Shown: positions 52,301 to 61,047, counted from the stretch's first letter. The stretch: DNA of 64,000 nt from Stenomitos frigidus_A (GCF_963877135.1 NZ_CAWNSW010000160.1:40746-104745), one strand, 5' to 3'. A program made the numbers and translations. The notes: generated by a model not told the origin, from the sequence alone.

Positions 52301-55133
52301 GGCTATAGTGCATCTGCTGCAGTTCCAGATGCACTTTTTGATTCAGAATCGGGGTGCCTGTCAGGTCGCTGACAATGACCTTAACAGGGAAATCCTGTCC
52401 TGCCGTTGCCACAAAATCACTTTGCAACCCGATGAGTTTGTCGGTTGGCAAGGCGAGGAAGGTCTTGGAATCGGCCACTGAGAGATTCGATACGTCTGAA
52501 ACTTGAGCATCCACGCGATACGTCATGGGATACGGCAGGTCATTTTCAACCGTAACGGTCTGGCTGCTATCGCCACCCTTACTCAAGACTTGATTGGTTT
52601 GCAGTACATCGGTGGTGACCGTCGGCGCTTCTTCAGGCCAAAACCACTGACGTCCAAACGCGAACCCATCCCAGCCTTTGGGTGCAAAGGTCGCTTGCTT
52701 CCGGGTAACGTAGTACTCGACTTTGCCGCCGTCTACCGGAGAGCCGAAGAGATAGTTGCTCTGAGTTTTGGCCGTAATGGTTTGACCAACAGCGGCGATC
52801 GAGGAGACGTTTTCAGTTTCGAGGTTTGAAGTTTGAGTTGGAGTGGTTGGCTCAGCAGGTTTGCCACCGTCTAAAGTCAACGCGACTTTGAAGTTCGGTG
52901 GTTTGAATTCGGCGATGCGGAATTCGCCTGCGATTTCGACTCCACGATCGCTCTTTGCCAGGATGGCGTAGTAACCGAGGGGTTGCGCTTTAGCGATCGC
53001 CCATTCCTTGGAAAACGTGCCAAACTCATTGGTTGCTTGCTTGCCCAGACTCGTTTCCTGACCGTTAGAATCACGCAGCGTCAGGGTATAGCGAACATTT
53101 TTATCCTGCTTGAGGATGCCATCTTGAAGGTAGTACGCGGCTCCCGTGAACCAGGCCGTTTCACCCGGTTGGTACAGCTTGCGATCGGAGAAGATAAGAC
53201 CCCGCGCATCAGGCTTGTTGCTTTGCCAACCCGCGTCAACGCCATACTCATAGGCACCACTGTATTCGAGCGTGCGAGTGAATGCCCAATCTTTGCCTTC
53301 TTGCGCGACAATGAGCAGCTTTGGCGCTTCAGGAAAACGCCCAGTGCTGCCCATGCAGGTCTGCAACGCTTTACTGTCGAGCAACAGCGTTCCAGTTTTG
53401 TCTGTTTTACCCGTTGCACAGGCGCTAGGGGCAGGCTGCGTTTTGGCATCCAGCTTTGATTGATAAATCTGCACAGCCGCATTCGCAACGGCAGCACCAT
53501 CCGACAGGTGACTGACCCGCACCATGCCGGACTCTGGGAACCACTGAGCAAAGACGCCCAGGTTAGTCAACTGCACCAGGCCATAGGTCGTTGGTTCGCG
53601 CCACTTCTTCTGCTTGCCGTCCTGATACTCATTGGTGCGCGCCTGCACGCCATACGCCAGCATGCCTGTGGCACCACCCAGCTGTTTTTGCAGGGGCACA
53701 GTGGTGTCTGTTGAACGATTCTTTTGACCATTGACGGTAGCACTTTTCCAGGCAGAGGACTTGGGCAACAGTCCGTCACCGTTGTCGCTGGGATAGGCAG
53801 AGTCGGCATAGACCAGATCAGTGGGTTTGACGACGGCGAAAGCGGCTTTGTAGCTAGAAAGGTTGACGGTCGAAAGGTTCAGTTGAAGATTTTTGCCTGT
53901 TGGAAAGATATTGAGCCCAGAGGGTGCCCAGAGGTCAGCCGCAACGTCGCCCGTTGCATAGGACACGATCGCTGGTTTGCCAAGCGTCTGCCCAAATTTG
54001 TCTTTGAGGTCAGCGCCCAGTGTGATGGTGTAGTTTGTGGCTGGTTCTAACGCCCAGGGGTTAAGAGTGATGATGCGATCGCCCTCATACGCACGCACTA
54101 GAGGCACATCCTTTTTCGGTGCAGGCTCAATAGTAATGTTCGCGATCGCGGCCTCCGCATCCAGCTCGTTGTTGAACTCCAACTGCGCACTGCCGTTTAC
54201 AAAGCGACCCGGAACGCCACCCGCATCTGGCTGTCCGTAAGAGCCAAGCTTTTGAAAAGCAAGCGGTGAGTAAGTTTCTACCTGGCTAGTAAAGACACCT
54301 TCGCTGGGCATATTGCCTTTCGCAGGAGCTAAACCGGGCGTGACATTCAACTGATAGCGGGTCGCTTTGGAGAGCGGCTGTTGAGGCTCGATCGTGTAAA
54401 ACCAGTCGCGTACAGAGGGATCAAACTGCTCGGTCGGGAGTTTCGTTTCAGGGTATTGCTCTTTGGGCGTTTCTTCACTCTTTTCCAGCGCTACGTTCAG
54501 CGCTACGCCGTTCTTTTCATTGCCCGGTACCAGCTGTACATGCTCTTTTAACGAAGCTAAATCAAGCTCTACATTGGAGTTGAACTTCAACACAGGCTTG
54601 ATATCTAGAGGTTCTCCTGCCTCACTGCCAGGTGTTCCGCTTGCTGGCGTACCGGGTAAATTCGTTAGCTTAATGGGCTCTGTGTTAAACGTCCAGGTGA
54701 GGTCTTGATCTAGACGATGCTGGTGCAAATCTGCTAACCCTGCTTTGAGCGTGACCTGCACACGGGTTGCTTTAGGAATAGCCTGATCGCCCTGAAAACC
54801 GACCATGCGTGGCGTGAGAAAGCGCCACTGACCGGGAAGTGGCGGTACAAGGGCAAATTTTTGCAGCAGAGCTTGCTGATCCTTACTCTCCAAGCTCTCA
54901 ACGGGAATGAGGGGTGCTTTGAAGCGAATCCGAATCTGCGCAGTGGTGGCGGCTTCTCCAGTCGGGCTGATCTGCTCAATCCAGTCGGGTAATTTGGGCG
55001 CGGCTAGTGCGGCTACCGATGGCTGGGGATTGGATGTCGAAGTAATGTTCGCAACGCTACAGCCTTTAATGGCAAGGGCAACGCATAATGCCAGCAAAAC
55101 AAACCAGGGCTTGATGCCACCACCATTTCTCAT
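49320..55133 (-). CDS. Alpha-2-macroglobulin family lipoprotein
   Basis: A 1937-residue exported giant. The signal peptide FVLLALCVALAIKGCS carries a loose lipobox (I-K-G-C), so anchoring in the membrane is likely. Bacterial macroglobulins trap proteases entering the periplasm. Domains by order: MG1-like start, MG2 repeats (about 150-700), bait-region-like segment, MG7-like, then the alpha/alpha toroid (about 1400-1750) and a C-terminal receptor-binding-like domain ending VVLTDPLPAGFEAVD. The thioester motif CxEQ is absent: the expected place reads LPFLEPTASQ. STRR heptamers are read in frame near 50500. The frame extends 13 codons further upstream, but MRNGGGIKPW has a GGGGA ribosome site. 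No pbpC neighbour is present. Confidence 0.9.
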   Translation of the reverse strand: MRNGGGIKPWFVLLALCVALAIKGCSVANITSTSNPQPSVAALAAPKLPDWIEQISPTGEAATTAQIRIRFKAPLIPVESLESKDQQALLQKFALVPPLPGQWRFLTPRMVGFQGDQAIPKATRVQVTLKAGLADLHQHRLDQDLTWTFNTEPIKLTNLPGTPASGTPGSEAGEPLDIKPVLKFNSNVELDLASLKEHVQLVPGNEKNGVALNVALEKSEETPKEQYPETKLPTEQFDPSVRDWFYTIEPQQPLSKATRYQLNVTPGLAPAKGNMPSEGVFTSQVETYSPLAFQKLGSYGQPDAGGVPGRFVNGSAQLEFNNELDAEAAIANITIEPAPKKDVPLVRAYEGDRIITLNPWALEPATNYTITLGADLKDKFGQTLGKPAIVSYATGDVAADLWAPSGLNIFPTGKNLQLNLSTVNLSSYKAAFAVVKPTDLVYADSAYPSDNGDGLLPKSSAWKSATVNGQKNRSTDTTVPLQKQLGGATGMLAYGVQARTNEYQDGKQKKWREPTTYGLVQLTNLGVFAQWFPESGMVRVSHLSDGAAVANAAVQIYQSKLDAKTQPAPSACATGKTDKTGTLLLDSKALQTCMGSTGRFPEAPKLLIVAQEGKDWAFTRTLEYSGAYEYGVDAGWQSNKPDARGLIFSDRKLYQPGETAWFTGAAYYLQDGILKQDKNVRYTLTLRDSNGQETSLGKQATNEFGTFSKEWAIAKAQPLGYYAILAKSDRGVEIAGEFRIAEFKPPNFKVALTLDGGKPAEPTTPTQTSNLETENVSSIAAVGQTITAKTQSNYLFGSPVDGGKVEYYVTRKQATFAPKGWDGFAFGRQWFWPEEAPTVTTDVLQTNQVLSKGGDSSQTVTVENDLPYPMTYRVDAQVSDVSNLSVADSKTFLALPTDKLIGLQSDFVATAGQDFPVKVIVSDLTGTPILNQKVHLELQQMHYSRVTKLVEGSRTQQDQVEYKTVAAIDVQSDVSPQAASLKPPAPGSYRLRATFSGGNEIGATDVQLWATGDSSAIWGNRYRNNRLEIKLDKKHYQVGETATALIQSPYSDGELYFAVVRHKTLYKTLTKVQGGAPKVQFQITPEMLPNAAVEAVLVRQGKPLEQIEPGSLDKLVRIGFAPFETDLNPQYLKVETTVTPTLQPGAEQTVQLQLTKQGQAAKGQITLMVVNEAVLQLSGYRPPDLVKTVYAEQPISIRLSDNRPDVVLQPQASPLEKGWGYGGGASDGAGSTRIRTDFKALAYYNGSVKTDVIGNATVKFKLPDDLTTWRVMAVATDGELHFGNGDATFVTTKPLIANPLLPQFARPGDRFQAGVSVTNNTGQNGNLAVNGSVTDPLKLDNSSGQQQAQAGSGTSAYRFPVVVQTVGDAKVKFTTQLGGDSDAFEVLLDVKALDVTEQTVEAGTTTDQATIPLNVDKNVAPDVGGLDISLASSLMPMLTAPAKQVLDETNLPFLEPTASQLTIAANLQTLAQTYGQTFASFNPTQQATQAIERLQSLQTPDGGFASYPGQETSDPFVTPYAAQAIALADRAFPSKLLTPHPSLLTSLTAYLKKLLADPGQYEFCKEQLCKNQVRLETLIALAALGDRRNDFLSDLYSQRSQLDPVSQIKLARYLSQFPDWQQEAKTMVNQLQEAIYQTGRNATVNLLPNWRWLNSPTTAQAQALRLFVAQKAKTEDTDRLLQGLLGQRRNGTWQSTYDNAEALTALVEYSKLQPTPPNFEATAQLAGKAIGTAKFEGYRNPSQDVKVGMADLPRDRNDVTLKKTGQGILHYLVVYRYRLQGNQPGKLNGLRVTRTIRPANEDKVLYKTGLVAPEPLTVPIGQVYDIGLEIITDHPVDHVVLTDPLPAGFEAVDNSFQTTTPYFKAQGDSWQLGYQTIYHDRVVAFGDKLDPGVYTLHYLVRSVTPGTFLYPGAEAHLEYAPEEFGRSASSSLVVSEK
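50500..50534. repeat. STRR heptamers inside the macroglobulin gene
   Basis: Five successive 7-mers (GTGAGGA, GTGAGGG, GTGAGGA twice, GTTTTGA) within the toroid region. On the coding strand they read LLTPHPSLLTS. The same heptamer family is noncoding after clpB (23594). Confidence 0.8.
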
Positions 55134-55461
55134 TACCGCTTTCCCCACTGTACGATCGCCCGACGCTAACAAATTGCTCCGCTACCACCTCATTCCTACC
55201 CGCAACTCAGGAGGAATTCCCGGTAACAGCTATAAATCTTTACCCACGATCGCCATAAGGTCAGCGGCGGGCACGCAACAGTTGCAGCCTTTAGACGTCG
55301 ACTAGACACAGACGCTATGGGGCGACAGAAAGATTCATGCTTCAATTCTGCGTCTCCTCAGAGCAGTCGTGCTCAATCTGGCTCCAGGAAGAGGCCTGCA
55401 AAGCGTTCACACTTTAGACTGAATACATAAGGCTGTCATGCACCGCAGGAGACCCTTAGTC
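55134..55461. other. Divergent spacer upstream of the macroglobulin gene
   Basis: A 328-base spacer between divergent genes. Nothing was recognised beyond possible promoters. Confidence 0.4.
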
Positions 55462-55791
55462 ATGCTTCGTACCACTTTGTCTTTGCTATGCGCAATCGCT
55501 GTGCTCGCTCCAACAGCTGCCTTTGCGAGCGAGCCTGAGTATCAGCGTGCTACTCGCGGGAATAACCATTACAATCATTACCCTGAAAGAGTCCGCACGA
55601 TCGATTTTTACAACCTCAATCGCGCGTTTGACCGCCGAAATGACCGACAGGATGAACGTGAATGGAACCGTCGCAGCGAGGCACGGGAGAGTTATTGGCG
55701 CGATCGTCGTGATGATCGATTCCGCCGTCATGACAGACGCGATCGCTACGAAGAACGCCGGATCATCATCATCCCTCGTTTCTCCTTTTAG
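55462..55791 (+). CDS. Exported Arg/Asp-rich small protein
   Basis: A 109-residue protein. The signal peptide (MLRTTLSLLCAIAVLAPTAAFAS) is followed by a highly charged mature part with alternating Arg and Asp (FDRRNDRQDEREWNRRSEAR, YWRDRRDDRFRRHDRRDRY), ending in IIIIPRFSF. The extreme composition suggests a disordered, polyelectrolyte-like periplasmic protein. No family is recognised. The start is the Met giving a proper signal peptide. Confidence 0.65.
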   Translation: MLRTTLSLLCAIAVLAPTAAFASEPEYQRATRGNNHYNHYPERVRTIDFYNLNRAFDRRNDRQDEREWNRRSEARESYWRDRRDDRFRRHDRRDRYEERRIIIIPRFSF

Positions 55792-55931
55792 TAGCAGATT
55801 TTAGTAGCAGAAAGGTTGTTTCAGACTGTTGAAGCCAACGTAAGCAAAAAAACTGCTCAGGCAGCGATCGCGCTGAACTATTGCCCGCCGTTTGCCGTCT
55901 CAAAGCTATCCCCTCTAAGAGGTTCGACACC

Positions 55932-56102
55932 ATGCTGAGTTTTGTTTTGCCACTCCTAGTTATGGCGATCGTGCTGACGCCAGTGATCGTTTCTGCCAGA
56001 GCAGCCTACAAGCAAGAGGTTAACGAGCAAAAGAGTCCTTCAGATGCGATCGACCCGGTAAGCGATCAAGTTCGCCATCAGGATAAAGTGGCTGCGAGCT
56101 GA
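55932..56102 (+). CDS. Small single-span membrane protein
   Basis: A 56-residue protein: MLSFVLPLLVMAIVLTPVIV is one membrane span, then a polar tail with SARAAYKQEVNEQKSP and an Asp/Gln-rich end. No family is recognised. Coding is supported by hydrophobic design and an ATG at the span, though the ribosome site is weak. Confidence 0.5.
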   Translation: MLSFVLPLLVMAIVLTPVIVSARAAYKQEVNEQKSPSDAIDPVSDQVRHQDKVAAS

Positions 56103-56184
56103 TTTGCGTCATGACGACCCACTTCATCATGTTGAAGCCTTTAGCCATCATGTTGTGTTGTCCGACGATGTGCCTACATACGGC

Positions 56185-56919
56185 CTACTTAGGTGCTGCT
56201 AACGGTGGGCAAGTTTTGTACTCAGGTGACGTTTTGTCAAAATTGCATTTGTAAATGGTTTCTTCCTGCCAGCTCAGCGGAATTTCTAGCAAATCACGGG
56301 AACCTGTCAGCCCTTGTCCGATAAACAGCAAGAGTGCGACGCAGTTGAGCACCACATGAACCGTACGCCAGCGGTTTGCACGATCCTGATAAATGTCGCG
56401 GACGATCGCCAGCGAAAACACCATCAATAAGGCTGCTACCAGCCCGATGTAAAAGTGAGACATGTACCACTGATTATCCAGGCGATAGACACCTTCCTGA
56501 AAACCCAGAACCACAAGACCAATTCCGGTTAAAGTAGCGAAAACGCCTCGCCAGAGCTTGTCTTGTGCCCGATACAGAAAGACGAGTGACGCGATCGTTG
56601 CGGCATAAAGTAGTCCAATAAAAACAACCTGGAATGGCTCTTTACTCAGCAGTTCCTTGGTTTGAATGTTGTCGATAATCGATCGTGTGATACCAAGAAA
56701 GTAAGCAGCCACAACCGTCCCAGTGAGCCAACGACCTAACTCAACGTGCTCTTGCCCAACGACGGGAGGAATTTTGCTTTTGTTGGCTGTTTTTACTTCC
56801 AGGCGGCGCTGACGCGTTTGCCATGCCATTCTCACAACCATGCCAATGAGAGGAAACACAACAATCACTGCGAACGCAGGATGCAATAGCAGCACCAAAT
56901 CTTTAGTATTAAGATCCAT
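56185..56919 (-). CDS. DUF4079 family membrane protein
   Basis: A 244-residue integral membrane protein with about six spans. Hallmarks: LLLHPAFAVIVVFPLIGMVV, GRWLTGTVVAAYFLGITRSI, SHFYIGLVAALLMVFSLAI and HVVLNCVALLLFIGQGLTGS. DUF4079 proteins are conserved cyanobacterial/plastid membrane proteins related to cytochrome b561-like four-helix folds; His residues in the helices could ligate heme, but this is inference. The longer frame to 56970 is not favoured. The C-terminus has a Cys pair (YKCNFDKTSPEYKTCPP). Confidence 0.8.
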   Translation of the reverse strand: MDLNTKDLVLLLHPAFAVIVVFPLIGMVVRMAWQTRQRRLEVKTANKSKIPPVVGQEHVELGRWLTGTVVAAYFLGITRSIIDNIQTKELLSKEPFQVVFIGLLYAATIASLVFLYRAQDKLWRGVFATLTGIGLVVLGFQEGVYRLDNQWYMSHFYIGLVAALLMVFSLAIVRDIYQDRANRWRTVHVVLNCVALLLFIGQGLTGSRDLLEIPLSWQEETIYKCNFDKTSPEYKTCPPLAAPK

Positions 56920-57068
56920 AGCGCATTTTTTAGAGGGAGCATGAACAGCTTGAAACGTTGAAACACTCAAGCTGTTAGTAGACTATCAGGTCAAACTGAG
57001 AGTTAGCTGAATCGAGGACAACTTCTCAGAAATCACTCGTCTTAAAGGCAAATTGTCTCAAACAAATT

Positions 57069-57128
57069 GAGAGTTAGACGGGAAGCAATGAACCTTAAAG
57101 GTCTAGCCATGCTTCCCGTCTAACTCTC
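57069..57128. repeat. Inverted repeat with 19-bp perfect arms
   Basis: GAGAGTTAGACGGGAAGCA (57069-57087) and its exact complement (57110-57128) around a 22-nt loop. Another GAGAGTTAG occurs at about 56998. It is the first of three distinct palindromic elements in this spacer. Confidence 0.8.
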
Positions 57129-57160
57129 CCCGTTCACCCTCACTGGCTGTCCACACTTTT

Positions 57161-57301
57161 AGGAATGAGAATTTAATAAAACCGACAATTTTGTAGGGGC
57201 TTAGCATTCGGGTAAAAGCGCTTGCCATAGCCAAAGGCAACCCTGCCGAATGCTAAGCCCTTACCGTGAGGATGACCGATTTTATTTAATCCACGCTCCT
57301 T
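57161..57301. repeat. MITE-like element, copy C (inverted, variant core)
   Basis: About 141 bp. Its ends match copies A and B in reverse orientation (GAATTTAATAA at left; ATTTAATCCACGCTCCTT at right), but the core is a different palindrome: TAGGGGCTTAGCATTCGGG and its complement around an imperfect loop. No coding sequence. Confidence 0.75.
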
Positions 57302-57331
57302 GGGAAATTTCCAAGCAAAAATTTACCGTTG

Positions 57332-57399
57332 GGTAGGGGCAGGTTTTGCCAGAGTCTTGATCTCTAGCCGTTAACCTTGTGGTCAAACCTGCTCCTACG
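57332..57399. repeat. GTAGGGGCAGGTTT-type palindromic element
   Basis: GTAGGGGCAGGTTT (57333-57346) and AAACCTGCTCCTAC (57385-57398) with a 38-nt interior. It is the third palindrome in the spacer and shares the GTAGGGGC head with the cores of the MITE-like copies and the 39087 palindrome. Confidence 0.7.
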
Positions 57400-57438
57400 G
57401 GTCTTTTGTTGACTAGAAATCATCCTTAACGCTACAGG

Positions 57439-58104
57439 CTATACTTTCAGCACCCAGTTGCTACGCGTGTCAGCACTCACAAATGATGCAGGGATGACAG
57501 CGAGATCAACGCCTAACGCTTTGAAGGCAGACCGGATCAAGGTCGCATGAGACGCTTCCGTAGCACCAATGCTGGCACCGGCCGTAATGAGTGCAGGCGT
57601 TGTGAGTTTAGCAATTTCACGACCGTAGGCGATCGCGGCATCCGTTTCTAACGCCAGTGCCAACTTAGCAATATTGACATCAGAGTCGAGCGCACCTTCG
57701 CCAGCTTTCAGGTAAGGTGAGACGTCGTATTGTTTTTGCGCTTCAGCAGGTGTGCCACCCAACTGCTTAATAACGGCTGCTAAAGTGTCACGGTGCTTTT
57801 TGTGGTCTGCCTGGTTGGCCAAAGCAATGGCAAGCACTGCTTTACCAACACTGGTATTGGTCAGCTTGCCTGCTGCAAACCCATACGCCCAAATCGCCTG
57901 GTGTTCATAGAACAGCGCACCATTGAGCACTTTGGCATCGTTCATCATATTTGGAGACGCAGCCTCTACACGTTTAACGATCGCAGGTATGCCGATCGCA
58001 CCAGCCGTACCGACCACTGCACCTGTTTTCAGCAGGTCACGGCGTGACCAACGCTTGATACGACGGGCAGTAGCTTCGGTCAGCATGTTTCTTTCCTGAT
58101 TCAT
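57439..58104 (-). CDS. Tat-exported ferritin-like protein
   Basis: A 221-residue protein. The N-terminus carries a twin-arginine signal (SRRDLLKTGAVVGTAGAIG), followed by a four-helix ferritin-like domain with Glu/His positions: LNGALFYEHQAIWAYGFAAG, NQADHKKHRDTLAAVIKQLG, ALETDAAIAYGREIAKL and IGATEASHATLIRSAFKAL. This resembles the ferritin-like DUF4439 class. A di-iron site and an oxidative-stress or metal role are inference. Export folded through Tat fits a metal cofactor. Confidence 0.82.
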   Translation of the reverse strand: MNQERNMLTEATARRIKRWSRRDLLKTGAVVGTAGAIGIPAIVKRVEAASPNMMNDAKVLNGALFYEHQAIWAYGFAAGKLTNTSVGKAVLAIALANQADHKKHRDTLAAVIKQLGGTPAEAQKQYDVSPYLKAGEGALDSDVNIAKLALALETDAAIAYGREIAKLTTPALITAGASIGATEASHATLIRSAFKALGVDLAVIPASFVSADTRSNWVLKV

Positions 58105-58194
58105 ATGGGTGAGTTCTCCTAGGCGAATCTAGAGAGTGATACGTACTCCCGGTCGCTTTGGATCTGCTACATCCCTTGCAAATGCGTTTTGAGA

Positions 58195-58229
58195 GCGGTT
58201 AGTGATCAGTGGTTAGCGGTCCGTAGTCA
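58195..58229. repeat. STRR heptamers
   Basis: Five 7-mers: GCGGTTA, GTGATCA, GTGGTTA, GCGGTCC and GTAGTCA. They lie in the 177-base spacer between the PstS-like and ferritin-like genes. Confidence 0.75.
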
Positions 58230-58281
58230 GCGCCAACCTTATACTCGTTGCTGGTAGCTGATAGCTGAAGCGCCTCATCCA

Positions 58282-59367
58282 TCAGCGAATGCTCACAAAG
58301 CCTGCTTTGGCAATCAACGCTTGCCCCTGTGGTGAAAGTAGAAAGTTGGCATACGCTTCACCAGCTTGCTGCTCAGCACCACCATTCTGTTTCACAATCA
58401 CAAAGAGGTTACGAGTCAGCGGATATTGCCCACTCTGAAAGGCGCTGGCGTTAATCCGGTTACGCTGAGCAGGACAGCCACTAGGAGCAACGAGCGGCTC
58501 CTGGTAGGGTGGTACAAATTGCCCCGGTTGGCGACCGATCGGTACAGGTTTGACTGTACATTGCGGCACCAGCTCAGTTGCTGTAGAAAAATAGATCCCC
58601 CCTGGACTGATTGCCAGTTTCCGCAAGCCTGCGGTCGTAGTGGAAACATCCTGGACATTAGGACCTGGTTTACGATCGCCTAACAATACTTCAATGGTTC
58701 CTGCCCCTGCCGTCGGTGGACGCTCAAAGGGCTGAATTGGCAAGTCAGGACCACCAACCTGGCTCCAGTTTGTGACGGTACCACTGTAAATTGACTTGAT
58801 TTGGTCGATCGTCAGACCCGGTATGTTCAGACTAGGATTGACGGCGATCGCAATACCGTCGATCGCCACAGGAATTTGCTTGAGCTTGATACCTCTTTGC
58901 GCTGCTGTCTGGTTCTCTTGGTCGGATAACGGACGCGACGACTGAGCAAACGCAATCTCATCCTGTAGCAGCATCCGAATGCCTGTTCCCGAACCCGGTG
59001 CGCCAGAAATTGGGTCAACGTAACGTAGACGAAACTCTGGTCGGGTAGACTGGATCACTGGATCAACAATCAACCGGATCGGTGCCCAGGTCGTGCTGCC
59101 ACCATAGCTAAATAAACCGGATGGAACCTTTTGAACGCTTGCAAAGCCCTCACCCGTTGCCAGACTCCCTTGAGGGCTTGGTTCGCCCGTCGGTGGTGCT
59201 GAATTACTGCCATCATTACTGCCAGTGGACGGATTCGTTCCGGTTGATAAAATTTTATTTAAATCGCTGCCAGAGCGCTGGGTAAACCACCAAAAGCCTC
59301 CGCCAATCAGCCCTGCCGTCACCACAAACGCCAGGATCAATGCCGTTGTATCGTTTTTTTGTGCCAT
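58282..59367 (-). CDS. Membrane-anchored PstS-like phosphate-binding protein
   Basis: A 361-residue protein: N-terminal membrane span (TALILAFVVTAGLIGGGFWW), then a Ser/Gly/Thr-rich linker (to about 85), then a PstS-type periplasmic-binding domain with YGGSTTWAPIR, the anion-binding GSGTGIRML and IAFAQSSRPLSDQE. The C-terminus LTRNLFVIVKQNG and FLLSPQGQALIAKAGFV is also typical. Unlike transport PstS it is anchored by a TM helix rather than a lipid. No pst permease is adjacent, and a Ser/Thr kinase gene lies 157 bases upstream, so a sensory role is possible. Confidence 0.85.
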   Translation of the reverse strand: MAQKNDTTALILAFVVTAGLIGGGFWWFTQRSGSDLNKILSTGTNPSTGSNDGSNSAPPTGEPSPQGSLATGEGFASVQKVPSGLFSYGGSTTWAPIRLIVDPVIQSTRPEFRLRYVDPISGAPGSGTGIRMLLQDEIAFAQSSRPLSDQENQTAAQRGIKLKQIPVAIDGIAIAVNPSLNIPGLTIDQIKSIYSGTVTNWSQVGGPDLPIQPFERPPTAGAGTIEVLLGDRKPGPNVQDVSTTTAGLRKLAISPGGIYFSTATELVPQCTVKPVPIGRQPGQFVPPYQEPLVAPSGCPAQRNRINASAFQSGQYPLTRNLFVIVKQNGGAEQQAGEAYANFLLSPQGQALIAKAGFVSIR

Positions 59368-59524
59368 AGGATCATTTTTGCCACAGATTGAGCAGCTAGT
59401 CAGCAAACTGCGTGTCTTTGCTTAAGGTTAAAGGATTCGCGTCACCAACCAACATATCGATCGCTACATGCAAGAGGCGCTCTAGCAATCTTTGCCCACA
59501 CCGAATAATCCTGATCAACAGCCT

Positions 59525-61030
59525 CTAAAGAAAATTAGACAGCAGATTAAAGATGATCCGAAAGAGGGCTGTCACGGCGATCGCACCCAAACTAGTCGCT
59601 ACAGCGATCGCTACAACAGTGAGCAGCACGTTTCCGCCAAACAAAGATGCAAAGTAGACAGCAAGGCGATGGAGTGGCGAGACAAAAAGCACGATCGCCA
59701 GCGTGATCCCTGCGGTAATTAACAGATCCACCCGCTCAATCGTGCGCCGCGACTGGAGGAACACCAAGCCTGCCAACAGCACAATCCAAAAGCCCCCGCT
59801 GACGATCGATGTCCCCAGCAGACTCATCAGCGCGATCGCCAGCAAGCCACCCTCAAACCCAGTGAACGCTGCCGCACCCAATAATTCGAGAGTCGAGAAG
59901 GGCGCGATCGCCGCACGTTGCCTAGCGGGCTTTAAAGACTGCGATGAGGCTGGTGTGGAAGCTATCGGCAGTGAGACAGGTTGCTGTTGAGGCAAGGGTT
60001 GCGGCAGCGCTGTGGGAGACGATGGTACAGGTGGAGGCGCTTGTTTGGGGGTGACAGGCGATCGCACTCGACCTGGACTAGACGATTGAGCGAGTGCTGT
60101 CAGTACCTCTGCTGCCGACTGAAACCGTTGACTCGGTGTCGGCAACAGCATGCGATCGAGCGCGTCTGCCAGAGACCGCTTTACACCAGAGGCGTAGCTA
60201 CGCCACTTCCAGGTATTGCTGTAGGAGTCAAACAGTTCATTCGGTTGCTTCCCCGTTAGTAGCATCAAGCCGGTCACAGCCAGCGCATACAGGTCACTAG
60301 AGGGATAGACTTCCCCACCAGACATCTGCTCTGGTGGCGCAAAGCCCAGAGAGTAAATACCTGTAGACTTTGCTACCGCCGCGCCTTTCGTTGCTTGTTT
60401 CACTGCGCCAAAATCCAGCAGATAGAAACGCCCATTGCGATGGCGCATGATGTTAGATGGCTTGATATCCCGATGGATCGAGCCATGATCGTGAACAAAC
60501 GTGAGAATTTCGAGCACCTCTTTCAGCATCAAGGTGACATCATCTGGAGAGAGCGTGCCTTTTTGCACCAACTCTTCCTCCATCGTTTCTCCGTCGATAT
60601 ATTCTTGTACGAGGTAAAAAAACTTATCCTGCTTGCCGGATTGCGTACTGGGAGGCGTCAGCTCAAAAAACGCAAACAGGTCAGGAATCAACGGATGGGT
60701 ATTGCCAAGTTGCTCTAATACTTCTGCCTCACGCTCGAAGAGTTGCTGCGCGACTTCAAGCTGAGCGGGGCTAAGATTGCCAGATGGCAAAAATTGTTTC
60801 ACGACACACTGGCGCATCGCTGGCGTATAGCGATCGCGCGCTAGAAACGCAGCACCAAAGCCGCCCTGCCCTAACAACTTGAGCGGCAGGTAGCGACCCA
60901 CTAAGATCAACTCCATGCCACAGGTCGTACAATATTTCTGCGGTACCGTCTTCAGCGTGGCTGGGTGATCCAAGTCAGCAAAGGCATTTACGGGGCGTGG
61001 GCAGCCTGGACGGGTGCAATAGAGATCCAT
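59525..61030 (-). CDS. Ser/Thr protein kinase with Cys-rich N-terminus
   Basis: A 501-residue Hanks-type kinase. The N-terminus has a zinc-ribbon-like set Cys5, Cys10, Cys34 and Cys37. The kinase domain (about 45-310) has GQGGFGAAFLARD, VVKQF, HRDIKPSNIM, DFGAVKQ and the APE-equivalent APPEQM. A Pro-rich linker follows, then about four C-terminal membrane spans (from about residue 380: FTGFEGGLLAIALMSLLG and following). This type is abundant in cyanobacteria. The order kinase then PstS-like protein suggests a shared unit. Substrate unknown. Confidence 0.9.
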   Translation of the reverse strand: MDLYCTRPGCPRPVNAFADLDHPATLKTVPQKYCTTCGMELILVGRYLPLKLLGQGGFGAAFLARDRYTPAMRQCVVKQFLPSGNLSPAQLEVAQQLFEREAEVLEQLGNTHPLIPDLFAFFELTPPSTQSGKQDKFFYLVQEYIDGETMEEELVQKGTLSPDDVTLMLKEVLEILTFVHDHGSIHRDIKPSNIMRHRNGRFYLLDFGAVKQATKGAAVAKSTGIYSLGFAPPEQMSGGEVYPSSDLYALAVTGLMLLTGKQPNELFDSYSNTWKWRSYASGVKRSLADALDRMLLPTPSQRFQSAAEVLTALAQSSSPGRVRSPVTPKQAPPPVPSSPTALPQPLPQQQPVSLPIASTPASSQSLKPARQRAAIAPFSTLELLGAAAFTGFEGGLLAIALMSLLGTSIVSGGFWIVLLAGLVFLQSRRTIERVDLLITAGITLAIVLFVSPLHRLAVYFASLFGGNVLLTVVAIAVATSLGAIAVTALFRIIFNLLSNFL

Positions 61031-61047
61031 AAAGGGGAGGGGCTAGC

